Counted from the stretch's first letter, positions 1 through 8,536 are shown. The stretch is DNA of 32,172 nt from Acetobacteraceae bacterium (GCA_031291795.1 JARLIJ010000168.1:1-32172), one strand, 5' to 3'. Numbers and translations are program-made. Notes: generated from the sequence alone by a model not told the origin.

Positions 1-86
1 GGCTGGAGGCGCGCCCGATCGCCACCCTTTCGATCGAGGCGCAGGAACGCCACGAGCGCATGGAGCGCGTCCACCGCGACGACTGA
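1..86 (+). CDS. 3' end of an unidentified gene (partial)
   Basis: The frame beginning at base 3 is open to a TGA at 84-86 and encodes the last 27 residues of a protein whose start lies upstream of the window. The visible tail is charged and ends in HERMERVHRDD. It contains no recognisable motif, so I cannot name a function. A strong hairpin starts directly after the stop codon, which supports this being a real gene end. Confidence 0.5.
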   Translation, partial: LEARPIATLSIEAQERHERMERVHRDD

Positions 87-129
87 CCGCACGACTCCCC
101 CTCCCCTTGCGGGAGGGGGAGTCGTGCGG
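87..129 (+). terminator. Perfect 19-bp hairpin after the partial gene (terminator-like, REP-like core)
   Basis: The arms at 87-105 and 111-129 are perfect reverse complements around the 5-nt loop CTTGC. No T-run follows, so it is not a classical intrinsic terminator, though it could stop or stabilise the upstream transcript. Its CCCTCCCCTTGCGGGAGGG core closely matches the large inverted repeat at 23886-23990, so it may be a dispersed palindromic repeat used as a gene-end hairpin. Confidence 0.6.
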
Positions 130-219
130 CTTCCTAGTCCGCGCATCCACCTCTATGCTCCGCGCAGGTCCGAAACAATGGGCCATGCCCCGCAAGGGCC
201 ACGCATGGAGAGGAAACGC

Positions 220-1545
220 ATGATCCGTCGTCGAAGCCTGCTGCAGGCGTCTGCTGCCGTGTTGGCGGCCCCGGCCATGGTCGAGCGGGCGAACGCCCAG
301 TCCGCGTTCGACTGGAAGCAGTGCAAGGGCCAGAGCATCGAGGTCAACTACCAGCTCTCGCCGCGCGGCGACCTTGCCCGCAACAACCTGAAAAAGTTTG
401 AGGAACTGACCGGCATCAGCGTCGGGTTCGAGCAGATCCCGGAACAGCAGCAGCGCCCCAAGGTAGCGATGGAGATGGCGACCGGCCATCCCGGCTTCGA
501 CGCCGTCAATGTCGGCATGCATGTCCAGAAGCGCCTGATCGAGAAGGCGAAATGGATGGAGGACCTGCGGCCCTTCATCGCCGACAAGAGCCTGACCAAC
601 CCGGATTTCGACCTGGACGACTTCAGCAAGCCCGCGATGGCAGTGGCGACCGGCGACGATGGGAAGATCAATGTCCTGCCGCTCAACCAGGACCTGTTCA
701 TCCTGTTCTACAACAAGGCGTTGCTGGCAGCGAAAGGCTTCACGGCACCGCCCGCCACGTACGACGAAATGATGTCGATGGCGCACGCGCTCACCGATCC
801 CGGCAAGCAGGTCTACGGCTTCGTCGGCCGCGGCCTGAAGAACGCCAACGTCGTGCTCTACGACAACATCCTGCTTGGCTGGGACCAGGAGACGGTGACG
901 GCGGACGGCCGCAAGCTGCTGACCGACACGCCGGCGGCGGTGGAGGCCGCCCACTGGTACCAGACGATCATGAAGGCGTGCGGCCCGCCGGGGAATGTCG
1001 GGTTCAACTGGAACGAGTGCCAGACCACCTTCATGCAGGGGCGTGGCGCCATGTGGTGGGACGGCATCGGGTTCTCCGCCCCACTGCTCGACAAGACCAA
1101 GTCGAAAGTGGTCGAGACAGTCGGTTTCGCGCCGGTCCCCGCCGGACCGAAGGCGCGCCATTCCGCCACCTTCATCGACGGCATGGGAATCCCGGCCACC
1201 GCGAAGAACAAGAAGGCGGCCTGGCTCTGGCTGCAATGGATCACCGGCAAGGAGATGCTGGCCGAACAGTTGCGCACCGGCGCCGGAACGCCAGCGAGGC
1301 TGTCGGTCTACGCCCGCAACGACATCCGGGCGAACAGCAGCTTCCCCAAGGAATGGTTCGACACGACCATGGCCAGCCTGAAGATGGCCCGGTCCGGGCT
1401 GCCGGTGATCGTGCCGGTGACGGAGTTCCGCGACACGATCGGCGTCGGGCTGACCAACATCGTGAGCGGTTCGGATCCGGCGGCCGAACTGAAGAAGGCG
1501 ACGGCGGCGTTCCAGCCGGTGCTGGACAAGGCGAACGAAACCTGA
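220..1545 (+). CDS. Extracellular solute-binding protein (family 1, ABC sugar-type)
   Basis: This is a periplasmic substrate-binding protein of about 441 residues, the type that normally delivers sugars or related solutes to an ABC importer. I chose ATG 220 over the track start at 124 because GAGAGGAAAC lies just upstream. It also gives a clean signal peptide: MIRRRS, a hydrophobic Ala-rich stretch, then ANAQ. The RRRSLLQ segment weakly resembles a Tat motif. The mature part has the family's usual pattern: an early FEELTGI segment, a central NQDLFILFYNK, and a late MWWDG region with aromatic residues. No permease or ATPase gene lies beside it; the next gene is an MFS transporter 107 nt downstream. 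The substrate cannot be told from sequence. The in-frame ATG at 205 is an alternative start. Confidence 0.85.
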   Translation: MIRRRSLLQASAAVLAAPAMVERANAQSAFDWKQCKGQSIEVNYQLSPRGDLARNNLKKFEELTGISVGFEQIPEQQQRPKVAMEMATGHPGFDAVNVGMHVQKRLIEKAKWMEDLRPFIADKSLTNPDFDLDDFSKPAMAVATGDDGKINVLPLNQDLFILFYNKALLAAKGFTAPPATYDEMMSMAHALTDPGKQVYGFVGRGLKNANVVLYDNILLGWDQETVTADGRKLLTDTPAAVEAAHWYQTIMKACGPPGNVGFNWNECQTTFMQGRGAMWWDGIGFSAPLLDKTKSKVVETVGFAPVPAGPKARHSATFIDGMGIPATAKNKKAAWLWLQWITGKEMLAEQLRTGAGTPARLSVYARNDIRANSSFPKEWFDTTMASLKMARSGLPVIVPVTEFRDTIGVGLTNIVSGSDPAAELKKATAAFQPVLDKANET

Positions 1546-1609
1546 GCGCCGCTCGCCGGCTCACGCAAACGCGTCATCGCCGAAATCGAGAAAGACCATA
1601 CATCGCAGA

Positions 1610-1629
1610 GCGTCCGCGTCCACGGACGC
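1610..1629 (+). promoter_or_regulatory. Small hairpin upstream of the MFS gene
   Basis: GCGTCCG at 1610-1616 and CGGACGC at 1623-1629 form a 7-bp stem around a 6-nt loop, between the binding-protein gene and the AAGGGAGGAA ribosome site of the transporter. It has no T-run. It could trim or stabilise a bicistronic transcript, but this is only a structural observation. Confidence 0.3.
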
Positions 1630-1652
1630 CGTAAGAAGGGAGGAATCGCCGA

Positions 1653-2957
1653 ATGGGCTACCGCCGGGGCTGGGTGGCACTGCTGCTGTTCACTGTCGTC
1701 ATCATCAACTACATGGACCGGGTCGCCCTGTCCGTCGCCGCCAAACCGATCGCCGCCGCCTTCGGGCTGTCGCCCGTCGCGCTGGGCTATCTGTTCTCCG
1801 CATTCCTGTGGAGCTATGTGCTGTGCCTGATCCCGATCGGCCTGGTGGTCGACCGGATCGGCGCGAAGACCATCATGGGCACCGGCCTGGCGCTGTGGTC
1901 GATCGCCACCGCGTTCACCGGCCTGACCTGGAACTTCGGCAGCATCCTGGCCGCTCGCCTGGCGATGGGCGCCGGTGAGGCCACCAGCTACCCCGCCGGC
2001 GCACGCGTCATCCGGGACTGGATCCCGGAAGGCGAGCGCGGCCGGGTTACCACCCTGTTCAACAGCGGATCCGTTGCCGGCCCGGCCTTTGGTGCCTTGC
2101 TGGTGGGCTGGCTGGTCAGCCTGTTCGACTGGCGCGCCGCCTTCGTCTTCCTGGGGGCGATCGGCCTGCTATGGCTGGTCGCCTGGCTGATCTGGTTCGG
2201 CCCGCCGGAACGCGTGTCCTGGCTGTCCGCCGGCGAGCGGGCCAAGATCCTGTCGGAACGCCACGGCCGCGACCTGGAGGACGACGAGGTGCATCATGGC
2301 GCGCCGCAATCCTCGCTGGCGCACCTGCTGTCGACCTCCACGATCTGGGGCCTGGTGCTGAGCCAGGCGGCGATCGTCTACACGGCTTACCTGTTCCTGA
2401 CCTGGCTGCCGACCTATCTGCAATCCACGCTGCATTTGTCGACCATGGCGACCGGCGTGTTCACCTCGATCCCCTATTTGCTGACGGTGGTGCTGGGGAT
2501 GACGATCGCCTGGGTGAGCGACCATTTGCTGCCGCCTTCTTCCGTTCGCTCCGGCGGGCGGCGCTATTTCGTGGTGGCCATGATGCTGGTCGGGCTGCTG
2601 ATGCTGACGGCGCCGATGGTGCACGACACGGTGATGCTGCTGGCGGTGATCACTGTGGTGCTGACCGCGGCCAACACCGCGAGCGCATTCAACCTGACCA
2701 TGGTGAACGACCTGGCGGAGAACCCGCGCGATGCGGCGCGGGTGATGAGCCTGGTGGTGTTCGGCGGCAATTCCTGCGGGCTGATCGCGCCCATTGTCAC
2801 CGGCTACGTGATCCAGGCGACCGGCGGGTTCGAGTGGGCGTTCCGGATCGCGGCCGGACTACTGGTGGTGGGCGCCGCACTGTCCCTGACACTCAGCCGC
2901 GGCCGCATCAGCGCGGAGCACCCGACGGCCCCGGCCGCGGCCGTGGCTATCGCCTGA
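1653..2957 (+). CDS. MFS transporter, anion:cation symporter (ACS)-like
   Basis: This is a 434-residue inner-membrane protein with about twelve hydrophobic segments, the normal size for the major facilitator superfamily. The NYMDR motif at the end of the first helix is typical of the ACS group, which carries organic anions such as hexuronates, glucarate or tartrate. The DRIGAK loop between helices 2 and 3 matches the MFS signature. A strong ribosome site, AAGGGAGGAA, sits just before ATG 1653. It probably shares a transcript with the upstream solute-binding protein, an unusual pairing because binding proteins serve ABC or TRAP systems. The substrate is unknown. It converges on flgH. Confidence 0.88.
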   Translation: MGYRRGWVALLLFTVVIINYMDRVALSVAAKPIAAAFGLSPVALGYLFSAFLWSYVLCLIPIGLVVDRIGAKTIMGTGLALWSIATAFTGLTWNFGSILAARLAMGAGEATSYPAGARVIRDWIPEGERGRVTTLFNSGSVAGPAFGALLVGWLVSLFDWRAAFVFLGAIGLLWLVAWLIWFGPPERVSWLSAGERAKILSERHGRDLEDDEVHHGAPQSSLAHLLSTSTIWGLVLSQAAIVYTAYLFLTWLPTYLQSTLHLSTMATGVFTSIPYLLTVVLGMTIAWVSDHLLPPSSVRSGGRRYFVVAMMLVGLLMLTAPMVHDTVMLLAVITVVLTAANTASAFNLTMVNDLAENPRDAARVMSLVVFGGNSCGLIAPIVTGYVIQATGGFEWAFRIAAGLLVVGAALSLTLSRGRISAEHPTAPAAAVAIA

Positions 2958-2962
2958 GGCGA

Positions 2963-2991
2963 GGCAGCCGGGAGCGTCCGCCCCGGCTGCC
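2963..2991. terminator. Bidirectional hairpin between convergent MFS and flgH genes
   Basis: GGCAGCCGGG at 2963-2972 and CCCGGCTGCC at 2982-2991 form a perfect 10-bp stem with a 9-nt loop, filling the 39-bp gap between the two convergent stop codons. There is no T-run on either side. Its position argues for a shared transcript end. Confidence 0.6.
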
Positions 2992-2996
2992 CTCCG

Positions 2997-3749
2997 TCAG
3001 AACGGTGAGACGATGTCGAACACCTGCTGGCCCCACCGCGCGGTCTGCAGGTCGGTCAGCTGGCCCCGTCCGCCATAGGCGATCCGCGCTTCGGCCATCC
3101 GGTCGTGCAGCACGGTGTTGTCGGACGCGATATCCTGCGGCCGGATCACGCCGGTGACCTGCAGCACGCGCAGCTCGCTGTTCACCAGGAACTCCTGCCG
3201 CGCCACGACGGCGAGGTTGCCGTTCGGCAGCACCTGGGTCACCACGCCGGCCAGCCGCAGCGTCACCGCCTCGGTGCGCTGGATCTGGCCGGTGCCGGTG
3301 TTGGTGTTGCCGCTGCTGGTGTTCACCAGCTTGGACGGATCGGCGATCGTCTTCGGCACCAGGCTCTCCAGCCCGAACAGGTTGGCCATGCCCATCGCCT
3401 CCGTGCTGGTGCGCGCGGCGGAGGTGACGTTCTTCATGTTCGCGGTGTCGTTCATGCTGACCACGATGGTCACGACGTCGCCCACCGCCGCCGCGCGCTG
3501 GTCCTTGAAGAAGGCACGCGACCCTTGGCGCCACAGCGAATTGGCTTCGTTCGGAGGCGCCTCCCGCCCCGGCATCGGCATGCTCACCGGCCGCCAGCCC
3601 GGTTCCTTGGTGGGATCCTTGGTCGGAGTCATTTCCGGCGGCCGGCCGACATCCGACAATCGCCCGAGCAAACCGCAGCCGTTCAGCAACAGGCAAAGCA
3701 GGGCTACCGCTGCCAGGGCCGGCGACCGTACGGACCCCCGCGTGCTCAT
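2997..3749 (-). CDS. flgH: Flagellar L-ring lipoprotein FlgH
   Basis: FlgH builds the L-ring, the outer-membrane bushing around the flagellar rod. The 250-residue product is of family length. It begins with a lipoprotein signal whose lipobox is LLNGC, predicting lipidation and outer-membrane anchoring. The body carries the FlgH hallmarks SLW followed by a GDVVTIVV segment, and a C-terminal GVIRPQDI stretch. It is the last gene of flgF-flgG-flgA-flgH. Its ATG overlaps the flgA stop by 4 nt (ATGA), so translation is probably coupled. Confidence 0.95.
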   Translation of the reverse strand: MSTRGSVRSPALAAVALLCLLLNGCGLLGRLSDVGRPPEMTPTKDPTKEPGWRPVSMPMPGREAPPNEANSLWRQGSRAFFKDQRAAAVGDVVTIVVSMNDTANMKNVTSAARTSTEAMGMANLFGLESLVPKTIADPSKLVNTSSGNTNTGTGQIQRTEAVTLRLAGVVTQVLPNGNLAVVARQEFLVNSELRVLQVTGVIRPQDIASDNTVLHDRMAEARIAYGGRGQLTDLQTARWGQQVFDIVSPF

Positions 3750-4705
3750 TGCCGTGCGCCCAGATCGCCACCCGCGGCGGCCACCACAACGCCGGCCTTG
3801 GGCGCGACGCGCACCAGGCCAGGCCCGACCACCTCGGCTTCCAGCACGGCATGCGAGGTGGGGTTAAGCACCCGGATACGCTCGCCGGTGGCACCCGAAT
3901 CCATCGCAATACCCTGGCCGACGAGCGACAGGCCGGGGCTCTGCAGCCCCATCTGCACCAGGGCACCACGCTGCACCATCGTCGGCAGCGCCAGGTCGGC
4001 AGTTGCCAGCGGCTGGCCGGGCGCAACCTGGCGCCTGAGCTGCATGCCGACCGCCTGGTCCAGCGTATGCACGACCTGGCCGCGCACCAGGCTCGTATGG
4101 ATGCGGGCAAAATGCACGTCCTCGGGCCGCAGCACCGCGCCGGTCGGCAGCCGCATGGTGGCGACCGGCAGCTCGATCGTGTCGTCGGCCTGGCCGGCAA
4201 TCCGCGTGTTGATCGGCGCCATGCCATCGACCAGCACGCTCAGGATGCCGCTGAACCGGCCGGACGCCGCGTCATATTCAAGCTGCGAGACCTCCGAACG
4301 CGGCTTGGACTCGAACGGCACGGTGGGCGGGGCAAAGCCCGGCAATTCGACCTCGCACTCGATCGAGGCGCCGGCCGCGACCAGGGCAACACGCACCGCA
4401 GACACCGCATCGGCGCGGGGCAGCGGACGGCCGGGCCATTCCAGCAAGGTCCGGTCGGCCTTCGAGGCCGGCCGCCAGTCGACCTTGAACTGGCGGGCGA
4501 TGGCATCGAGCTGTGCCGCCTCGACAATGATGCGCCCGCCGGGATCGGGGCCGGGCCCGAGCACGCGGGCGGCATTGGCGCCGGCGTCGTCGAACAGGTC
4601 GCGCAGGTAGACCTGCGGGCCATGCAGCGTGGTCATCGACCGCAGCGTCGCGGCATCGGCCGAAACGGAAGCCAGGATCAGGGGAATCGCAATGAAGGCA
4701 CGCAT
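3746..4705 (-). CDS. flgA: Flagellar P-ring assembly chaperone FlgA
   Basis: FlgA is the periplasmic chaperone needed for FlgI subunits to polymerise into the P-ring. The product is 319 residues, with an N-terminal signal peptide (MRAFIAIPLILASVSADAA). A C-terminal SAF/AFP-like domain includes GAVLRPEDV and the RQVAPGQPL loop, a typical FlgA signature. The C-terminus is slightly extended with Ala/Gly-rich sequence. It lies 4 nt after flgG and overlaps the flgH start by 4 nt, so it is mid-operon. flgI itself is not in the window. Confidence 0.92.
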   Translation of the reverse strand: MRAFIAIPLILASVSADAATLRSMTTLHGPQVYLRDLFDDAGANAARVLGPGPDPGGRIIVEAAQLDAIARQFKVDWRPASKADRTLLEWPGRPLPRADAVSAVRVALVAAGASIECEVELPGFAPPTVPFESKPRSEVSQLEYDAASGRFSGILSVLVDGMAPINTRIAGQADDTIELPVATMRLPTGAVLRPEDVHFARIHTSLVRGQVVHTLDQAVGMQLRRQVAPGQPLATADLALPTMVQRGALVQMGLQSPGLSLVGQGIAMDSGATGERIRVLNPTSHAVLEAEVVGPGLVRVAPKAGVVVAAAGGDLGARQ

Positions 4706-4709
4706 GGCA

Positions 4710-5495
4710 TCACCGGAGGTTAGTCAGTGTAGATAACATTTCGTCACTGGAGGTGATCACCTTGCTGTTCATCTCGTAGGCCCGCTGGGCGGTGATCAGG
4801 TTGGTGATTTCACTGACGATGTTGACGTTCGAGGTCTCGATGAAACCCTGCATCATGGTGCCGAAGCCCTGGGTGGCCGGGTTGCCCGCAACCGGCGCGC
4901 CGGACGCCGTGGTCTGCAGGAAGAGGTTGTCGCCCTGCGCCTCCAGCCCGGCCTCGTTGGGGAATACCGCAAGCTGCAACTGGCCCACCGTCTGCGGCGC
5001 GAGCTGGCCTTGCAGCGTGACCTGCACCTGGCCGGACTGGTTGATCGTCACGCCGGTGGCGGCCGGGGGGATCTGCAGCCCCGGCTGCACCGTGTAGCCG
5101 TCGGCGGTGACGATCGTGCCGTCGGCGGCGAGCGCGAAGGTGCCGTCGCGCGTGTAGGCGGTCTCGCCGGTCGGCAGCGTCACCTGGAAATAGCCGTTGC
5201 CCTGGATCGCCAGGTCGAGCGTGTTCGACGTCTGCTGCAGGTTGCCCTGCTCGTTGATCCGGTAGATCGCGGCGGTCTTCACCCCCAGCCCGACCTGTGC
5301 GCCGGAGGGAACGAGCGTGCCGGTATCGGAGCTGTTGGAGCCGACCCGGCGCAGGTTCTGGTAGATCAGATCCTGGAACTCGGCCCGCCGGCGCTTGAAG
5401 CCGGTGGTGGTCATGTTGGCGATGTTGTTGGAAATGACTTCAACGTTGGTCTGCTGCGCCTGCATCCCGGTGCCGGCTATGTCGAGCGAACGCAT
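4710..5495 (-). CDS. flgG: Flagellar distal rod protein FlgG
   Basis: FlgG forms the distal rod of the flagellar basal body. The 261-residue length is exactly that of the family. The N-terminus has the rod signature NVEVISNNIANMTTTGFK. The centre has GNGYFQVTLPTGETAYTRDG, and the C-terminal helix has TSNVNIVSEITNLITAQRAYEMNSK, the coiled-coil half of the D0 domain. A GAGAGG ribosome site precedes ATG 5495. It follows flgF by 33 nt and precedes flgA by 4 nt. Confidence 0.97.
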   Translation of the reverse strand: MRSLDIAGTGMQAQQTNVEVISNNIANMTTTGFKRRRAEFQDLIYQNLRRVGSNSSDTGTLVPSGAQVGLGVKTAAIYRINEQGNLQQTSNTLDLAIQGNGYFQVTLPTGETAYTRDGTFALAADGTIVTADGYTVQPGLQIPPAATGVTINQSGQVQVTLQGQLAPQTVGQLQLAVFPNEAGLEAQGDNLFLQTTASGAPVAGNPATQGFGTMMQGFIETSNVNIVSEITNLITAQRAYEMNSKVITSSDEMLSTLTNLR

Positions 5496-5528
5496 GTCTG
5501 CCTCTCAATGGATTCGGATGCGGTGCGG

Positions 5529-6269
5529 TCAGCCCGATGTCGGCAGCAGCTTGTCGATCATGCTCTGCTGGCGATCTGCCTCCGCCTGGACGTATTGCGA
5601 GACGAACTGGAATTCCCGCAGGCTGGTCATCATGTTCGTCATTTCGAGCACGGGCTGGACGTTGGAGTCCTCGACCGCGCCCTGCACGATCCCAGGGCTG
5701 ACCGCCTGGGTGGTGGCGCCGCTGGCGGCGAACTGGGTGCCGCCCTCGGCCGTGAGCTGCATCGGGTTGGCGACCTGCACCACGCCGACCTTGGCGAGCT
5801 GGCCGTTCTCGCTGGAGATCGTGCCGTCGCCGGCAACCGAGATGCGCGTGTCGGTGGGCGCGAACTGGATCGGCTGCCCGTTGTTGTCGAGCAGGGCGTT
5901 GCCGGCGCTGTCGGCCAGCGTGCCGTTCGGCATCAGGCCGAACCGGCCGTCGCGCGTCAGCCGCGGGCCGCGCGGCGTGTTCACGGTGAAGTAGCCGTCG
6001 CCGGCCAGTGCCAGGTCGAACGGGTTGCCGGTGTGGGTCAGCGTGCCGGACTGGTAGTCCCGCCAGGTTGCGCGATCCTGGGTGTAGGAGACGGTGTTGC
6101 CGCCCGGCGGGGTATCCGCACCGGTCTGCCGGCTGATCCAGTCGCTGAACAGCGTCCGCTCGGTTTTGTATCCGGGGGTGTTGGCGTTCGCCAGGTTGGA
6201 GGCGGCGACGTCCATCGCGCGTTGCTGGGCGATCAGGCGGGAGGCGGCGACGCTGGTCGAAATGTCCAT
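5529..6269 (-). CDS. flgF: Flagellar proximal rod protein FlgF
   Basis: FlgF is a proximal rod component, paralogous to FlgG. I start it at ATG 6269 (246 residues). From there the protein begins MDISTSVAASRLIAQQ and runs into the rod motif NLANANTPGYK; the longer track ORF up to 6968 is only the antisense of fliL. A GGAG ribosome site precedes this ATG. The centre has GDGYFTVNTPRGPRLTRDG and the C-terminal helix has MTNMMTSLREFQFVSQYVQAE, as expected. It is the first gene of flgFGAH, about 50 nt downstream of a sigma-54 promoter. Confidence 0.95.
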   Translation of the reverse strand: MDISTSVAASRLIAQQRAMDVAASNLANANTPGYKTERTLFSDWISRQTGADTPPGGNTVSYTQDRATWRDYQSGTLTHTGNPFDLALAGDGYFTVNTPRGPRLTRDGRFGLMPNGTLADSAGNALLDNNGQPIQFAPTDTRISVAGDGTISSENGQLAKVGVVQVANPMQLTAEGGTQFAASGATTQAVSPGIVQGAVEDSNVQPVLEMTNMMTSLREFQFVSQYVQAEADRQQSMIDKLLPTSG

Positions 6270-6316
6270 GGGCTGGGCTCCGGAAGGCGGCGACCAGAAG
6301 GCCGCGACCTGACAGG

Positions 6317-6333
6317 CGCAAGCGCCGTGCCAG
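6317..6333 (-). promoter_or_regulatory. Sigma-54 (RpoN) promoter for flgFGAH
   Basis: Read on the minus strand, 6333 to 6317 is CTGGCACGGCGCTTGCG. This matches the RpoN consensus (TGGCACG, 4 nt, TTGC) in every strongly conserved position, with the GG and GC elements separated by exactly 10 nt. It lies about 50 nt upstream of the flgF start in the divergent flgF/fliL gap, with transcription expected to start near 6306. In Caulobacter the equivalent flgF operon is a sigma-54, FlbD-dependent late class. An activator site was not identified here. Confidence 0.85.
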
Positions 6334-6455
6334 CGCGTTCGGCCGCAGCCCGCCGTCGTTGGGCGCCCGGGGAACCCGGCATGATCTGCCCGGCAGCCCA
6401 GATCGTGCCCGGCAGAGAAAGCCTTCCTTAACGGCTCCCTGTCAGCCTGGGGGCC

Positions 6456-6971
6456 ATGAGTTCGAAGCCCGCCGCCGCAGCGCCCACCGGGGACGCCGAC
6501 GCCTCCGCCGGGAAGAAGTCCGGCAAGGGGAAGCTGATCCTGCTTGCCGTGCCGCTGCTGCTGGCCGCGGTGTTCGCGGGTCTTTGGTTCACCGGCATCC
6601 TTCCCAACATGCTGGGCCTCAGCAAACACGAGGACCACAAGGCCGAGGCGGCCAAGGAAGCCCCCCCGCCGGTGTTCGTCGACATGCCGGAAATCATCGC
6701 CAACCTGAACGGCAACCCGCACCGCCCCAGCTACCTGAAGATGCAGGCGCGCCTGGAGGTCGCGAAACCCGAGGACGCGGAACGGGTGAAGGCGGCGATG
6801 CCCCGGCTGCAGGACATGTTCCAGACCTATTTGCGCGAGATGCGCCCGGAGGAACTGCGCGGCGCCGCCGGAACGTACCGCTTGCGGGAGGAGCTGATCT
6901 CGCGCGCCAACACCGCCACCGCGCCGGCCAAGGTGGTGGACGTGCTGTTCATCCAGATGCTGATCCAATGA
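6456..6971 (+). CDS. fliL: Flagellar basal body-associated protein FliL
   Basis: FliL is an inner-membrane protein that surrounds or supports the stator units and affects torque. The 171-residue product has a short charged cytoplasmic tail, one membrane helix at about residues 26-47 (LILLAVPLLLAAVFAG), and a periplasmic domain with the FliL features VFVDMPEIIANLN and RLREELISRAN. It is the first gene of the plus-strand motility operon and overlaps the fliM start by 4 nt (ATGA). A TTAA at 6428 is a possible half CtrA site but has no matching partner. Confidence 0.93.
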   Translation: MSSKPAAAAPTGDADASAGKKSGKGKLILLAVPLLLAAVFAGLWFTGILPNMLGLSKHEDHKAEAAKEAPPPVFVDMPEIIANLNGNPHRPSYLKMQARLEVAKPEDAERVKAAMPRLQDMFQTYLREMRPEELRGAAGTYRLREELISRANTATAPAKVVDVLFIQMLIQ

Positions 6972-8035
6972 GCGGTTCGGAGCAGCAGTCGGACGAAGAC
7001 CTCGCCGCTGCCTGGGGAGCGGACACCGAAGCCGATGGTGCCCCCGCCGAAACGGGGCAGCCGGCGCGCGTGCTCAACCAGGCGGAAATCGACAGTCTGC
7101 TTGGCTTCGATGAGGGGCCTGCCGGCGGCGAAGCCCGCACGGGTATGCAACGCATCATCAGCTCGGGGCTCGTATCATACGAGCGTCTGCCGATGCTGGA
7201 GATCGTGTTCGACCGGCTGGTGCGGATCATGTCGACCAGCCTGCGCAATTTCACCTCGGACAACGTCGAGGTCGGCATCGACAACATCCTGTCGCTGCGG
7301 TTCGGCGACTACCTGAACTCGATCCCGCTGCCGGCGATGCTGGCTGTGTTCAAGGCCGAGGAATGGGACAATTACGGCCTGATGGTTGTTGACTCGGCGA
7401 TGATCTACTCGATCGTCGACGTGCTGCTGGGCGGCAGGCGTGGCACCGCGGCGATGCGCATCGAGGGGCGGCCCTATACCACGATCGAGCGGACGCTGGT
7501 GGAGCGGCTGATCCAGGTGGTGCTGGCCGACCTGTCCGCGAGCTTCGATCCGCTCTGCCCAGTCACGTTCCGCTTCGAGCGTCTGGAGGTGAACCCCCGC
7601 TTTGCCACGATCAGCCGGTTGTCCAATGCCGCCGTGCTGGCGCGGCTGCGTATCGACATGGAGGACCGGGGCGGCCGGCTGGAGCTGCTGCTGCCCTATG
7701 CGACGCTGGAGCCGGTGCGCGAGCTGCTGTTGCAGCAGTTCATGGGCGAGAAGTTCGGCCGCGATTCGATCTGGGAGACCCATCTGGCCGAAGAACTCTG
7801 GCACACCGACGTGGAGCTCGACGTCGTGCTGGACGAGCAGACGATGCGGCTGTCGGATATCGTATCGTTACAGCCGGGCTCTCGGATCGTGCTGAACACC
7901 ACCGCCGGGGCGATGGTGCAGATCCGCTGCGGCACGGTGACGCTGTTCGAGGCGCGGGTCGGGCGGCGCAAGAGTCGGGTCGCGGTGCGCATCGAACGGG
8001 ACGTGCCGCGGGCGCAGCCGAGCGAACGATCATGA
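6968..8035 (+). CDS. fliM: Flagellar motor switch protein FliM
   Basis: FliM is the C-ring switch component that binds phospho-CheY and reverses or slows the motor. I start it at ATG 6968 (355 residues); the longer track ORF runs back across fliL. Residues 35-47 carry the CheY-binding peptide LNQAEIDSLLGF, moved inward by a low-complexity N-terminus. The CheC-like middle domain contains the LLGGRRG motif, matching the GGxG element that contacts FliG. The C-terminal SpoA/FliN-like domain ends near RVGRRKSRVAVRI. Its start is coupled to fliL by a 4-nt overlap. Confidence 0.96.
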   Translation: MSGSEQQSDEDLAAAWGADTEADGAPAETGQPARVLNQAEIDSLLGFDEGPAGGEARTGMQRIISSGLVSYERLPMLEIVFDRLVRIMSTSLRNFTSDNVEVGIDNILSLRFGDYLNSIPLPAMLAVFKAEEWDNYGLMVVDSAMIYSIVDVLLGGRRGTAAMRIEGRPYTTIERTLVERLIQVVLADLSASFDPLCPVTFRFERLEVNPRFATISRLSNAAVLARLRIDMEDRGGRLELLLPYATLEPVRELLLQQFMGEKFGRDSIWETHLAEELWHTDVELDVVLDEQTMRLSDIVSLQPGSRIVLNTTAGAMVQIRCGTVTLFEARVGRRKSRVAVRIERDVPRAQPSERS

Positions 8036-8083
8036 CCGCCGTGTTGACAGATTGCTAACGGGCTCGCGCGCAAAATGGTTCCC

Positions 8084-8536
8084 ATGGAGTGGATCCTCGA
8101 ACTCGTCCTGGCCGTGCTGCTGGTGGCAACGCTGTTCCATGCGGTGCGGTTGGAGCGTGCCCTGGGTGTGCTGAAGCGCGACCGCGCCGAACTGGAGGAG
8201 CTGGTGGCGGGGTTCAACGCCAGTACCCGCCAGGCGGAACAGGGCATCGAGCGACTGCGGACCGCCACCGATGGCGCCGGGCGACAGATCGCGCGCCAGA
8301 TCGACGCGGCGCTCGCATTGAAGGACGACCTCACGTTCCTGCTGGATCGGAGTGAACGGGCGGCCGATCGGCTGGACATGCTGGTGCGTTCGGCCCGCCC
8401 GTTGATGGCCGATCCACAACGTCCAGGGGCACCGGAACCGCTTCGTCCGGCGATGGCGGAACCTGAAACGGGGGAGCCGCGCGTGCGCAGCCAGGCGGAG
8501 CGCGATCTGCTCAAAGCCCTGCGGATGGCCCGATGA
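8084..8536 (+). CDS. DUF6468-like small membrane protein of the motility operon
   Basis: This protein of about 150 residues has one N-terminal membrane helix (WILELVLAVLLVATLFHAV). A long charged, probably coiled-coil region with RLERALGVLKRDRAELEELV and FNASTRQAEQGI follows. It resembles the DUF6468 family that I recall between fliM and the MotE-like gene in alphaproteobacteria; the name comes from memory of that context, not a search. ATG 8084 fits family N-termini (MEWILE), but ATG 8075 is equally possible because neither has a clear ribosome site. The stop overlaps the next gene by 4 nt. Function is unknown; a single-pass coiled coil here suggests a motor or stator accessory. Confidence 0.75.
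   Translation: MEWILELVLAVLLVATLFHAVRLERALGVLKRDRAELEELVAGFNASTRQAEQGIERLRTATDGAGRQIARQIDAALALKDDLTFLLDRSERAADRLDMLVRSARPLMADPQRPGAPEPLRPAMAEPETGEPRVRSQAERDLLKALRMAR

Noticed and set aside
6428-6431. TTAA upstream of fliL as a CtrA site
   Set aside because: Only one half-site; the TTAA-N7-TTAA partner is absent, so CtrA control of fliL is not supported.
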